Below, one piece after another: positions 8,756 to 17,724 of a DNA stretch of 64,000 nucleotides. The notes beneath the pieces are model-generated. The model ran no database searches. It saw nothing but the letters and a program-made list of their open reading frames with translations, and was not told where the DNA came from. A program made the position numbers and the translations under genes. The stretch comes from Bryobacteraceae bacterium (GTDB taxonomy: Bacteria > Acidobacteriota > Terriglobia > Bryobacterales > Bryobacteraceae): the NCBI GenBank assembly GCA_947458745.1, contig CANGYQ010000004.1:124001-188000 (forward strand), read 5' to 3'. Within the stretch, counting starts at the first letter, position 1, and each line of letters opens with the position of its first letter.

Positions 8756-9517
8756 CTATTGGCTGATGGTGGCGGTGGAGTTGGAGTTGTTGGACGTGAG
8801 TCCGACAGCGGCTCCGGAGGCCGCACCGGCCACGACGACGCCGGCGATGATCACCTTGGTGGATGCGGCGGCGGCGGTGGCTCCGGCAGCGCTGGCGGCG
8901 GCCTGGGCGATGACGGAAGCGGTCTGGACTTGGATGACATTGCCGCCGGCGGCGGTGCCCTGGATGGAGACCTGCTTGCCCACGGAGGATTGCAGCAGCT
9001 TCAGCGTCTTGCCGTCGGCTTTCAATTGAAACTGCGTGCCGGTTTGCGCGTCCGCCAGCCACAGCTCACCTTTCAGAATCCGCACTTGGCCCGCCAGGTT
9101 CACGGCACTTGACGGCGCGCTGCCGCCTTCCAGCGTGGCGGAGGTTCCGGGGGCCAGTTGCGCCAGCAGGACGCCTTCGCGATTGGTGACGCGAGCCGGT
9201 CCGGTGACCAGGGCGTGGCCCGCTTCAAAGCTGAGATGGTCAGCATGTACCTGCATACGGCTGCCGGGGGCCAGGTCCGCGCGACCGCCGCCCTTCACCA
9301 GAATGCGAGCCGACGTACCGGCAGACTCAATCACTGCGCCAGCGGTGAGCGTACTGCTGCCGGCGACGGGAAGGCCCGCCACGCGGAACGCACCATCAGC
9401 CGTGGCGATGCCAACGGAAACGGGCCGGGGGGCGGCTTTGTCCGAGGCGGTGGCCGTCAGCCCACTCATCAAAGTGAACGCAAAAACGAGATGGAGGATC
9501 ATGGCATTGGTACTCAT
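8756..9517 (-). CDS. Exported FecR-like domain protein with C-terminal membrane anchor
   Basis: 253 residues with a signal peptide (ILHLVFAFTLMSGLTATAS). The middle third has the FecR-like pattern (VTNREGVLLAQLAPGTSATL, then VRILKGELWLADAQTG), a small all-beta domain here unlinked to any sigma factor. The C-terminal part is Ala-rich and ends in a hydrophobic helix (VIIAGVVVAGAASGAAVG) and a polar N/S/T tail, suggesting a membrane anchor. Stand-alone exported FecR-like proteins are frequent in Acidobacteriota; function unknown. It is divergent from the gene at 9554 with 36 bases between the starts. Confidence 0.65.
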   Translation of the reverse strand: MSTNAMILHLVFAFTLMSGLTATASDKAAPRPVSVGIATADGAFRVAGLPVAGSSTLTAGAVIESAGTSARILVKGGGRADLAPGSRMQVHADHLSFEAGHALVTGPARVTNREGVLLAQLAPGTSATLEGGSAPSSAVNLAGQVRILKGELWLADAQTGTQFQLKADGKTLKLLQSSVGKQVSIQGTAAGGNVIQVQTASVIAQAAASAAGATAAAASTKVIIAGVVVAGAASGAAVGLTSNNSNSTATISQ

Positions 9518-9553
9518 TCGGGTTTCTCTTCGGCAAAGTGGGTGGATCTCTTG

Positions 9554-10573
9554 ATGGATTCGCGCCAGCGGCCGATAGAAAAACTGGTGAGCCGGATTTC
9601 TGTACCGATGTTAGACCGCGCCTTCTGGGCGGCCACGCTGTTGATCGCCTTGGTGGGCGTCACGGTGAGCGTTCCGGTGGCGGCCCTGCGTTCGCCCACC
9701 GGGCCGCGCCCACAGACGTCACCGGTGCGGGGTTGGATCGCGCAGGCCGCGGAGATGGAAGTGGCCGGGCGGTTGCCCCAGGCGGAAGAGCTGCTCCAAC
9801 AGGCGGCGCGGGCCGATGTCCGGTATGAGCCGGCGTGGGCGCTGGCCAGCTTCTATCTGCGCCAGTCCCGCCAGCAGGAGTATGAGAACTGGATTCGGCG
9901 GGCCGTGGCGATGAGTTATGGCGACCGCTCCGCTCTGTTCACGCTGGTGGCTGATTACGGCCCCACCGATGCGCGGGACCGGCTGGCGGCCGCGGTGCCG
10001 GATCTGGCCTTGACCCATTGCGAATGGCTGCTGAATCACGGCCGGGCGGCCGAGGCGTTGCGGTTGTGGGAGCAGCAGTACGGTTCAAAACCGCTGCTGG
10101 TGAATGGCGAGTTGGCGAACCGGCCCCTGGGCCGCGGGTTCGATTGGCGGCTGGGCGCACCCAGCGGCGTCACGGTGGGCGTACTCACCTCGCCCGGGCA
10201 TCCGGGCCAACTGGAAGCGGCTTTCTCCGGTGAACAGCCCGATGCGGGAGAACTGCTGAGCCAGCATCTGACGCTGGAAGCAAACAGGCGCTACCGTTTG
10301 TCTTACGACATCAAGTCAGACGTCCGCCTGGGGGGCATCCGCTGGGAGATCGCCGACCCGACCCAGAAGCGCAACCTGCTGAGCGAAGCGCCGGAGCTTT
10401 CCGCCGGACCACAATGGGCGCGCCGTCAGCTGGACTTTTCGACACGTGCTGCTGGGGAGTTTGTTCGCCTGGCGCTGGGGTGGCGGCGGCGGCCGGGAGA
10501 AGTCCGGCTCTCCGGCACGTTGGCGCTGCGCCGGCTGTCGATTGAGCCCGTGGATCAACGGGGTGCGCCGTGA
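9554..10573 (+). CDS. Membrane-anchored TPR-like protein partnered with an O-antigen-ligase-like protein
   Basis: 339 residues. One N-terminal membrane helix (FWAATLLIALVGVTVSVPVAAL) anchors a periplasmic part. Residues about 60-190 look like two or three TPR-type helical repeats (QAEELLQQAARADVRYEPAW). The rest has a jelly-roll flavour (LSQHLTLEANRRYRLSYDI, LSGTLALRRLSIEP) seen in carbohydrate-binding-like domains. I chose ATG 9554; ATG 9608 is an alternative. Its stop overlaps the GTG start of the Wzy_C-type gene, so the pair very probably work together in exporting or polymerising a surface glycan. No exact family is recognised. Confidence 0.6.
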   Translation: MDSRQRPIEKLVSRISVPMLDRAFWAATLLIALVGVTVSVPVAALRSPTGPRPQTSPVRGWIAQAAEMEVAGRLPQAEELLQQAARADVRYEPAWALASFYLRQSRQQEYENWIRRAVAMSYGDRSALFTLVADYGPTDARDRLAAAVPDLALTHCEWLLNHGRAAEALRLWEQQYGSKPLLVNGELANRPLGRGFDWRLGAPSGVTVGVLTSPGHPGQLEAAFSGEQPDAGELLSQHLTLEANRRYRLSYDIKSDVRLGGIRWEIADPTQKRNLLSEAPELSAGPQWARRQLDFSTRAAGEFVRLALGWRRRPGEVRLSGTLALRRLSIEPVDQRGAP

Positions 10574-12030
10574 TCTTTCTGGGTGGTCTGTTTGTGGCGT
10601 TGGCCGCACCGGTGATGCTGACGTCGTGGCGGGGAGCGCAGGCCAGTGGCTTGCTGCCCGTGGCGGTGGCGGCGGGCTGGTTTCTGCTTGCGGCCGCCAC
10701 CGCCATCCGCGCCTGGGTGCGGCAGTGTCCGGCGGAGCTGGATTGGCGCACGGCTGCGCTGCTGGCGTTGCCAGCGACCGGAATACTGCAGTTGCTGGCC
10801 CACACCACCCAACATCGCGCGGCCACGGGCGATGAAGTGCTGATCTGGCTGGCGCTGACCGCCTTGTTTGTGGCCGCGCGCAGCATCCTGGCGGACCTGA
10901 ACATCCGGCGTTTGTTTCTGGATGCGACGCTGCTGCTGGGCGTGGTGGTGGCCTTGGCCTCCATGGCGGACTGGAGCCCATTCCCCAACCGCAACCATCT
11001 GGGTGCGTTCACGGAGCTGATTCTGCCGCTGGCGATGGTGCGGGCGGCGCAGGAACGGCGGCCGGTGTTCTACTTCGCAGCGGGCATACTGGCGGCGGCC
11101 GTGGTGCTGGGCGGGTCCCGGGCGGCGATTGCTTTGATGGCTGCTGAAGCGCTGGCCTTGATCTGGCTGTTGGGCGAGCATTCCTGGCGCGCGCGCGGCT
11201 TGACGCTGGGCATCGCACTAGCGGTGTTGGCCGTGGCCGGTGTCGCGCTGTGGCCGCAGATGGTGGAGCGCGGCGATGGCGACCGCCGGGCGATCTATGG
11301 GTCTACGTTGGCCCTAATCGCCAAACATCCGCTGACCGGGTCCGGGTTGGGCACCTATGAGACGGCCTACCCCGCCCACGCCCGCTTTGACAATGGCCTG
11401 ATTGTCGACCATGCCCACAACGACTGGCTGGAGTGGATGGCGGAAGCGGGCGTGCCCGCCATGCTGCCTTTCCTGTTGCTGGCGCTGTGGTCAGCGCGTG
11501 AGGCGTGGCGGCAGCCTTGGGCTTTGGGTGTTCCAGCGGTCTTTCTGCACGCGCTGGTGGATTATCCGTTTCACAAACCCGCGCTCGCGGCCTGGGTGCT
11601 GGTGCTGGTGGCGGCGATGATTGCGGGGCGGCGGTCACTGGCTTGGGTCCATGGCCCGCCGGGTGAACGGGCCACCGCTCAGACGCCTGACACGGTGCCT
11701 TCCAGCGTTCCTGTGCTGGCGAAACGTTCGGTGATCGAACACACCGCCACCGTGACACCCTTGTCGACGCACTTATCACCGGCCGTGCCGTTGCCCACGG
11801 TGGTGCTGGACCATGCGCCGCCGGTGGTGGATCACCTGGAGCCGGCCCTGAAGGCCGCCCCGCCGCCAGTGCCGCACCGCACGCACGATCGGCGCGCGCG
11901 GGAGGCTCCGGCCACCCAAGCCGATACTGGCCCCAGCGCCGCTACTGCGACCGCAGACGCTCCAGTTGACCGGCCAGTGAGGCGAGAATGTCGGCACCCA
12001 AGGGTACGCGGAGCACGCCCGCGGGTGTGA
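10570..12030 (+). CDS. O-antigen ligase / Wzy-type polymerase family membrane protein
   Basis: 486 residues starting at a GTG that overlaps the upstream stop. About ten hydrophobic segments fill residues 1-370, with the large periplasmic loop of the Wzy_C fold holding HPLTGSGLGTYETAYP and DHAHNDWLEWMAEAG. The H-N-D cluster and the G-S-G-L-G-T pattern are typical of O-antigen ligase-like enzymes. The last ~100 residues are Pro/Ala/Thr-rich and look cytosolic and disordered, which is unusual for the family. The 3' end runs 89 bases into the convergent mfd gene, so the tail may be a read-through extension. Confidence 0.82.
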   Translation: MIFLGGLFVALAAPVMLTSWRGAQASGLLPVAVAAGWFLLAAATAIRAWVRQCPAELDWRTAALLALPATGILQLLAHTTQHRAATGDEVLIWLALTALFVAARSILADLNIRRLFLDATLLLGVVVALASMADWSPFPNRNHLGAFTELILPLAMVRAAQERRPVFYFAAGILAAAVVLGGSRAAIALMAAEALALIWLLGEHSWRARGLTLGIALAVLAVAGVALWPQMVERGDGDRRAIYGSTLALIAKHPLTGSGLGTYETAYPAHARFDNGLIVDHAHNDWLEWMAEAGVPAMLPFLLLALWSAREAWRQPWALGVPAVFLHALVDYPFHKPALAAWVLVLVAAMIAGRRSLAWVHGPPGERATAQTPDTVPSSVPVLAKRSVIEHTATVTPLSTHLSPAVPLPTVVLDHAPPVVDHLEPALKAAPPPVPHRTHDRRAREAPATQADTGPSAATATADAPVDRPVRRECRHPRVRGARPRV

Positions 12031-15000
12031 ACTGCGCGCCGGGCGTCGCCTGCAAGAGTTCGAGCAGCCGCTGCGGGTCGACTTTGCTTTCCTGATGGAA
12101 CTTGATGTGGGCGACACCGCTGCGGCGGTCGATGGTTTCGATGCCGATGGATTCCGCCAAGCTCTTCACCAGCGCGAACTCGACCAGCGTTCCCAGTGCC
12201 TCGGGCGTGGGGCCGTAACGGTCTGCGAACTCGGCCAACACCGCTTTGGCTTGGTCCCGCGTCTTCAGATCGGCCACGCGCTTGTAGGCCCGCAGCCGCT
12301 GATGCTCATCGGCGATGTAGCTGGCCGGGATGCGGATGTCGAGGCCGAGGTTAAGCGTTGAATGCACCTCAGGCGGAATCTCTTCGCCCTTCAGTTCACG
12401 CACCGTCTCTTCCAGCATGCGGACATACATGTCAAAGCCGACATCGGCGATGTGGCCGTGCTGTTCGCCGCCTAGGATGTTGCCCGCGCCGCGCAGTTCC
12501 AGGTCGAGCGCCGCGATCTTGAAGCCGGCACCTAAGTCAGAAAACTCCTTCAGCGCGGCCAAGCGCTTGCGGGCGATCTCAGTGAGCTCCGTATCGGGCG
12601 GCACCAGCAGGTAAGCATAGGCGCGGCGATTGGAGCGGCCCACGCGGCCGCGCAATTGATAAAGCTCCGAGAGGCCGTAGTTCTGAGCGTTCTCGATCAG
12701 CATTGTGTTGGCCAGCGGGATGTCGAGGCCGTTCTCGACAATCGTGGTGCAGACGAAGACATCAAACTCGTGCCGCATGAAGCCCAGCAGCACCTTTTCG
12801 AGGGCCTCTTCGCCCATCTGCCCGTGACCGACGCCGATCTTGATATCGGGCAACATTTCCTGGATGGAAGCGGCTCGCGCAAAGATCGACTCGATCCGGT
12901 TGTGCACAAAGTAAACCTGCCCGCCGCGCTGCAATTCCTGCTCGATGGCGGACTTGACGACGCCTAGATCAAAGTGCGCGACCACGGTATGAATCGCGAG
13001 GCGATCTTTGGGCGGCGTTTCGATGACGCTCATGTCGCGCAGACCCAGCAGGCTCATGTGCAGCGTTCGGGGGATGGGCGTGGCGCTCATGGTGAGCGCG
13101 TCGACGTTCTTGCGGATCTGCTTCAGCCGCTCTTTATGGCGCACGCCAAAGCGCTGCTCTTCATCGACGATCATCAGGCCCAGGTCAGCAAATTCGACGT
13201 CTTTCGAAAAGATGCGATGCGTGCCAATGACGACGTCTACTTTGCCCGCCGCGAGATCGACCAGCGTCTCTTTGATCTCCTTGGCGTTGCGGAACCGGCT
13301 GAGCAGTTCGATACGCGCGGGGAAGCTGGCAAAGCGGCGCTTGAAGCTTTCAAAGTGCTGGAAGGCGAGCACCGTCGTTGGCGCCAGCACGGCTACCTGT
13401 CGTCCATCGCCCAGACACTTGAAGGCCGCGCGCATGGCCACTTCGGTCTTGCCGAACCCGACATCGCCGCACAGCAGCCGGTCCATCGGCTGGGGCGATT
13501 CCATGTCGCGCTTGATGTCGGCCACGGCGGCCAGCTGATCCTTGGTGGCGGTGTATTCGAAGGCATCTTCAAATTCGCGCTGCCAGTTGGAATCGGGCGA
13601 GCAGGAGAAGCCTTCGGCCATTTTGCGTTCGGCGTACAGCTTCAGCAGTTCATCCGCCATGTCGCGCATCTTGGTCTTGACACGCTTCTTGGTGCGCTCC
13701 CAGGTGGCGCCGCCCATACGGTCCAGTGGTGGTGCGGCGTCACCGGCGCCGCGGAACTTCTGGATCAGGTCCAGGCGCGTCAGCGGGACATAGAGCTTTG
13801 ATTCGCCCGCGTACTCCAGCACCATGAAGTCGCCCGTCTGGTCACCCTGCGGGATCTCCTTGACGCCGATAAACTTGGCCACGCCGTGCACGGTGTGCAC
13901 CACAAAGTCGCCGGGCTTAAGATCCGAGATATCGGCGGCGAAGGCCTTCAGGTTGGACTGAATGCGCGGCTGGCGGACGACGATGGCGGAGGTGTCGAAC
14001 AGGTCATCGAAAGAGAAGAGGGCCAGCAGGGGCTCTTCAAAGATGACGCCGCGGCCAATGGAACCGGTCTCAAAACGCGCTTCAAAGGATTTGAAGATCT
14101 CTTCCAGTCGTTCGGTCTCGCCGATGGCCGGGGCATGGAACACCAGGCGCGCGCCGCGTTCGGCCAGTTGCCGGATATCGGCCGTGGCCCGTTGGATGTT
14201 GCCCTGGTAATGCGTGGTGGCGCGGGAGCGGAACTCAATGCCGCTGCCTTCCAGGCCCAGTTCGCGCAACGTGAACGACTGCCTCGTGGCCCCGTGGGAT
14301 TCCAGCTCGCCCCAACGCCAGTAGCTGGCCTCGGCCGCGTCGAGATTGTCTTCCAGGCGCTTCCAGAATCGGTCCGCGGCGGCGCGCGTCTGTTCCGGCT
14401 CATCCCAGACAATGACGCAGCGCGGATCGGCATCAAACAGGCTGGAGGTACGGCCTTCGGTGGGGTCAAAGAAGCGCGGGCCGGGCTGTTCGGTTAACGG
14501 CAGCAGCACGGCTTCCTGGGTGGTGCCGACGGAGCGCTGGGACTCGGTGTCAAACCAGCGCATCGATTCGATGGTGTCGCCGAAGAACTCAATGCGCAGC
14601 GGGCGCTCAGTTTCGGGCGGATAGACATCGACGATGCCGCCACGGATGGAGAACTCACCCGGCAGCTCCACCGGCTCCTGTTTGGTGTAGCCGACATTCA
14701 GCAGGTGTGCGATCAAGTCGTCTAGCGGAACATCTTCATTCACCCGCAGTATTAGCGCCAGTTGCCGGTAAAACGAGGCTTCGCGCGTCTTCAGCAGGGC
14801 GCTCACCACCGGTGCGATCACCAGCGGCGCGCGGCCTTCAGTCATCGCCAACAGGCCCGAGGCGCGGCGCTCCAGAATGTCGGAGTGCGGTGACAGGCCC
14901 TGGTGCGGCAACACGTCGAGCGCGGGCAGCAGGAGGGGCTGGGCAAAGGTGGAAAGCGGCTCCAGCAGCGCTTCAGCTTGCTTGACGCCGTCGGTGACCA

Positions 15001-15181
15001 CCACCAGCGACCGGCCGAGTTCGCGCGACAGCACGGCCAACACCAGAGCCTTGGCGGTCAGCGTCAAGCCGGAGAGCGTCAGCGAATCGCCCGCGCGAGC
15101 CCGAGCGAGAGCCTGCTCTACCGCTGGTCTGTCGCGCAGCAGGTCCAGTGTCGCTGCTATCCCCGAGGCGGCAGAGGTCAC
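11942..15181 (-). CDS. mfd: Transcription-repair coupling factor Mfd
   Basis: 1079 residues, slightly shorter than the ~1150 of E. coli Mfd. In order: UvrB-homology modules, a RNA polymerase-interacting CarD-like domain (GDFVVHTVHGVAKFIGV), the RecG-like translocase core with Walker A GDVGFGKTE (about 568) and DEEQRFG (about 670), helicase motif VI around QLRGRVGRS, and the C-terminal TRCF domain. Mfd removes stalled RNA polymerase and recruits UvrA. Its start overlaps the stop of rfaE2 upstream by four bases. The 3' end overlaps the opposing O-antigen-ligase-like gene. Confidence 0.97.
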   Translation of the reverse strand: MTSAASGIAATLDLLRDRPAVEQALARARAGDSLTLSGLTLTAKALVLAVLSRELGRSLVVVTDGVKQAEALLEPLSTFAQPLLLPALDVLPHQGLSPHSDILERRASGLLAMTEGRAPLVIAPVVSALLKTREASFYRQLALILRVNEDVPLDDLIAHLLNVGYTKQEPVELPGEFSIRGGIVDVYPPETERPLRIEFFGDTIESMRWFDTESQRSVGTTQEAVLLPLTEQPGPRFFDPTEGRTSSLFDADPRCVIVWDEPEQTRAAADRFWKRLEDNLDAAEASYWRWGELESHGATRQSFTLRELGLEGSGIEFRSRATTHYQGNIQRATADIRQLAERGARLVFHAPAIGETERLEEIFKSFEARFETGSIGRGVIFEEPLLALFSFDDLFDTSAIVVRQPRIQSNLKAFAADISDLKPGDFVVHTVHGVAKFIGVKEIPQGDQTGDFMVLEYAGESKLYVPLTRLDLIQKFRGAGDAAPPLDRMGGATWERTKKRVKTKMRDMADELLKLYAERKMAEGFSCSPDSNWQREFEDAFEYTATKDQLAAVADIKRDMESPQPMDRLLCGDVGFGKTEVAMRAAFKCLGDGRQVAVLAPTTVLAFQHFESFKRRFASFPARIELLSRFRNAKEIKETLVDLAAGKVDVVIGTHRIFSKDVEFADLGLMIVDEEQRFGVRHKERLKQIRKNVDALTMSATPIPRTLHMSLLGLRDMSVIETPPKDRLAIHTVVAHFDLGVVKSAIEQELQRGGQVYFVHNRIESIFARAASIQEMLPDIKIGVGHGQMGEEALEKVLLGFMRHEFDVFVCTTIVENGLDIPLANTMLIENAQNYGLSELYQLRGRVGRSNRRAYAYLLVPPDTELTEIARKRLAALKEFSDLGAGFKIAALDLELRGAGNILGGEQHGHIADVGFDMYVRMLEETVRELKGEEIPPEVHSTLNLGLDIRIPASYIADEHQRLRAYKRVADLKTRDQAKAVLAEFADRYGPTPEALGTLVEFALVKSLAESIGIETIDRRSGVAHIKFHQESKVDPQRLLELLQATPGAQFTPAGVLRVPLGADILASLAGQLERLRSQ

Positions 15182-15642
15182 CGCGACAGGACCAGTTCCA
15201 CGAGATTGGTGGTGGAATAGCCAGGCTCCAGGGGCAGGGCTTTCACTTCCCCGCCGGCAGCCTCCACCTCTTCACGACCGGCAATAAAATGGGCCCAATC
15301 GGCGCCCTTCACCAGGTAATCGGGCAGCACTTCGGCGATCAATTCACGCGGCGTCTCTTCGTCAAAGAACGTGACGACGTCCACCGCCTCCAGCTGATCG
15401 GCCAGTCGGGCTCGGCTGTCTTCGCTCAACATGGGCCGCAGCGGGCCCTTGATGCGCTGGACGCTGGAATCGGTGTTGAGCGCAAGAATCAGCACATCGG
15501 CCAGCGAGCGCGAGGCTTCCAGCAGCCGGATGTGGCCGGGGTGCAGGATGTCATAGCAGCCATTGGTGAAGGCCACCTTCTTGCCTTCACTCTTCCATTG
15601 TTGGCGGAGCGCCACCAGTTGCGCGCGGTCGGCGATGATCAT
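15178..15642 (-). CDS. rfaE2: D-glycero-beta-D-manno-heptose 1-phosphate adenylyltransferase
   Basis: 154 residues, matching the stand-alone C-terminal half of HldE. The cytidylyltransferase-fold signature is TNGCYDILHPGH (HxGH at 34-37), followed by NTDSSVQRIKGPLRP and, later, YLVKGADW. It makes ADP-D-glycero-beta-D-manno-heptose for LPS inner core, which fits the two heptosyltransferase genes just downstream on the other strand. The stop overlaps mfd's start, and its start overlaps the stop of the dioxygenase gene, so the three minus-strand genes form an operon. Confidence 0.93.
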   Translation of the reverse strand: MIIADRAQLVALRQQWKSEGKKVAFTNGCYDILHPGHIRLLEASRSLADVLILALNTDSSVQRIKGPLRPMLSEDSRARLADQLEAVDVVTFFDEETPRELIAEVLPDYLVKGADWAHFIAGREEVEAAGGEVKALPLEPGYSTTNLVELVLSR

Positions 15643-16415
15643 TTCAGAAACCCACTCTTTACTGTATTGGTCGACGTGATGCGATCGTTCTCCGGGTCAT
15701 CCAGCGCCAGCAGAGCACGCAGTTCGGGCGACAGACGCGATTGCGTTTCCGCCCGGAGCAGTTGCTTCTGCCACTGCTGTTGCGGCTTGTCCCAGCGGCA
15801 ATAGAAGCTGTGCATGGCGCACCGGGGCTTGTCGGTGCGGTTGGCAGTGCCACCGTGCCAGCAGTGCGCGTTCATGATCACCACCGTTCCGGCGCGGCCC
15901 GTGATCAGCCGTTCATCGGGATGGGGCGCGCGGATATCGCTGATGACGTTCTGCGGCAACTGGCCCAGCTTGTGCGTGCCGGGTACGGCACGGATGGCGC
16001 CGTTGTCCACGGTGAAGTCGTCGATCATCCACACGGTGTTCGAGACCCAATAGCCCAGCTCATCGGGGATCGCGCCCATGTCGCAATGGAGCGGCTGCGC
16101 GTCGGCGGTATGCGGGTTGGTGGAGCGAACATTGAGGCTCGAAAGCTTGAACCGTTCGCGGATCACGGTGCCCGTGCCGTCCAGCACTTCCGGCATGGAG
16201 ATGACCCGCTCGAACACTTTGCCTTTGTCGACCAGATTGGCCAACCGGCGCGCGCCTTCCTCATGCCGGAACTCGCTGCCGGCGTTCTCGCCTTCCCGCG
16301 CAAATAGCTCATCAATGCGCTCCCGCAGCTCCTTCAGCATGGGCGCCGGGATGTAATCTTCCAAGACAACGAAGCCTTCGTCGTCCAACTGCTGTTTTTG
16401 CGATTCGGTCAGCAT
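15639..16415 (-). CDS. Phytanoyl-CoA dioxygenase (PhyH) family Fe(II)/2-oxoglutarate oxygenase
   Basis: 258 residues from the ATG at 16415. The start was set by the conserved opening TESQKQQLDDEGFVVLEDY. Iron ligands are visible as H110-C-D112 (LHCDMG) and the distal His in HCWHGGTANRT (about 187), followed by the Arg expected to bind 2-oxoglutarate. The substrate is unknown; relatives hydroxylate lipids, ectoine or small molecules. It sits upstream of rfaE2 with a four-base overlap, so a link to envelope or LPS chemistry is possible but is inference only. The start is 18 bases from the divergent waaF start. Confidence 0.85.
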   Translation of the reverse strand: MLTESQKQQLDDEGFVVLEDYIPAPMLKELRERIDELFAREGENAGSEFRHEEGARRLANLVDKGKVFERVISMPEVLDGTGTVIRERFKLSSLNVRSTNPHTADAQPLHCDMGAIPDELGYWVSNTVWMIDDFTVDNGAIRAVPGTHKLGQLPQNVISDIRAPHPDERLITGRAGTVVIMNAHCWHGGTANRTDKPRCAMHSFYCRWDKPQQQWQKQLLRAETQSRLSPELRALLALDDPENDRITSTNTVKSGFLK

Positions 16416-16433
16416 TCCGTCACCATTGTACTG

Positions 16434-17408
16434 GTGCCTGACAATTTCCTGATCCGCGCGACGAACTGGGTGGGCGATGCCGTGATGTCGTTGCCCGCGC
16501 TGCATGCGCTGCGCCGCGCGCATCCCAAGGCCAAGATGACGATTCTGGCCCGCCCCTGGGTGGCCGATCTTTATGGCCGGGAACCCTTTTGCGATGAGCT
16601 AATCCCCTGGCGTGGTTTCCAGTTGAAGGACATCGCATCGTTGTTCTCACGCCGCTTTGATTGCGCCGTGCTGCTGCAGAATGCCTTTGGCGCGGCGTTG
16701 ACGGCCAGCCTGGCGATGATCCCGCAACGGGTCGGTTACGACCGTGACGCTCGGGGCTTTCTGTTGAACGACGCGATCCAGGTGCCGCTGCCGGGCGAGA
16801 TTCCGCCGCATGAGAGCTTCTACTATCTGGAATTGTTCCGCCGCGCGGGCTTGATTGATGAGCCGCTGCCGCCGGAGGCCTCCATCCGTCTGTCCGGCGT
16901 GCAGCCCAACCCGCAGGCGCAGATCGGGGTGAGTCCGGGTGCGGCCTACGGTGGGGCCAAGCGCTGGCTGCCGGAACGATTTGCCGAAACGGCGCTGCAA
17001 CTAGCGCGGCCGTTGAATTCGAAAGTGATGGTGTTCGGCATGGCGGCCGAACGCGACGTCTGTGAGCAGGTGGCGTACATGGTCCGCGCCGAAGGCGTGG
17101 AAGCTCACAATACCGCCGGGCAGACGACGCTACGGCAATTTATTGATGAAGTGGCGCGGTGCCGCGTGATGATCACCAATGATTCCGGGTCGATGCATAT
17201 CGCCTCGGCCGTGGGCGTGCCGACGGTGGCGGTATTTGGTGCCACCAACCACATCACCACTGGACCCACTGGCGCGCATGCCCGCGTGGTGCGGCACGAC
17301 GTCGAATGCAGTCCGTGCCTGCAGCGCGAATGTCATATCGACCACCGTTGTATGACACGAGTTTCCTCTGACCTCGTTGCGGCCACGGCCTTGGAACTGC
17401 TGAAATAG
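16434..17408 (+). CDS. waaF: ADP-heptose:LPS heptosyltransferase II
   Basis: 324 residues with a GTG start at 16434, giving the family opening PDNFLIRATNWVGDAVM. The GT-B fold of glycosyltransferase family 9 is clear: RATNWVGDAVMSLPAL at the N-terminus, SPGAAYGGAKRWLPERF in the middle, and NDSGSMHIASAVGVPTVAVFG near the C-terminus, plus the SPCLQRECHIDHRCM cysteine stretch typical of WaaF. It adds the second heptose to the LPS inner core at the cytoplasmic face of the inner membrane. It leads a run with waaC and is divergent from the dioxygenase/rfaE2 genes. Confidence 0.93.
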   Translation: MPDNFLIRATNWVGDAVMSLPALHALRRAHPKAKMTILARPWVADLYGREPFCDELIPWRGFQLKDIASLFSRRFDCAVLLQNAFGAALTASLAMIPQRVGYDRDARGFLLNDAIQVPLPGEIPPHESFYYLELFRRAGLIDEPLPPEASIRLSGVQPNPQAQIGVSPGAAYGGAKRWLPERFAETALQLARPLNSKVMVFGMAAERDVCEQVAYMVRAEGVEAHNTAGQTTLRQFIDEVARCRVMITNDSGSMHIASAVGVPTVAVFGATNHITTGPTGAHARVVRHDVECSPCLQRECHIDHRCMTRVSSDLVAATALELLK

Positions 17409-17415
17409 CCGGGTA

Positions 17416-17724
17416 GTGGATACTCGCAGCAAGATTGGCGCTTCCGCCACGCCGCAGGTGGCGATTGGCTCGTTTGACCCCGTCACCGTCGCAGAGGCCG
17501 AGGCATTGGCGGCGATGGGCACTGGCCTGACCGTGATCGTGCGGACGATGCCGGATGAACTGCTAAACTGGCGTGCCCGAGCCGAACTGGTGGCCGGTCT
17601 GCGCTGCGTGAGTGCGGTGATCAGTGACGCTGATGCGTCGCCCGAACTGCTGGCCCAAGCGGCACCCATCACCGAAGAACGCGACAGCCTGATCGCCACC
17701 ATCCGCTTCAAGCATGGCCGCTGA
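17416..17724 (+). CDS. Degenerate RfaE-like nucleotidyltransferase-fold protein
   Basis: 102 residues, GTG start at 17416. By eye it aligns with the N-terminal two thirds of the RfaE2 fold: a GSFD element at 18-21 (compare GCYD in rfaE2 of this window) and RARAELVAGLRCVSAVI at 53-69, matching the RAELLAALRCVDAVV type block of RfaE enzymes. The catalytic HxGH is absent (TVAE in its place), so it is unlikely to be an active adenylyltransferase. It lies between waaF and waaC and overlaps the latter by 11 bases, which suggests it is translated and linked to heptose metabolism, perhaps regulatory. Confidence 0.6.
   Translation: MDTRSKIGASATPQVAIGSFDPVTVAEAEALAAMGTGLTVIVRTMPDELLNWRARAELVAGLRCVSAVISDADASPELLAQAAPITEERDSLIATIRFKHGR

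Noticed and set aside
9158-9553. Upstream extension of the TPR-like gene
   Set aside because: The extension is antisense to the FecR-like gene, and the membrane anchor expected at the N-terminus only comes after ATG 9554.
12974-13801. 275-codon plus-strand frame inside mfd
   Set aside because: Antisense to the Mfd motor domain; no ribosome site and shadow-like composition.
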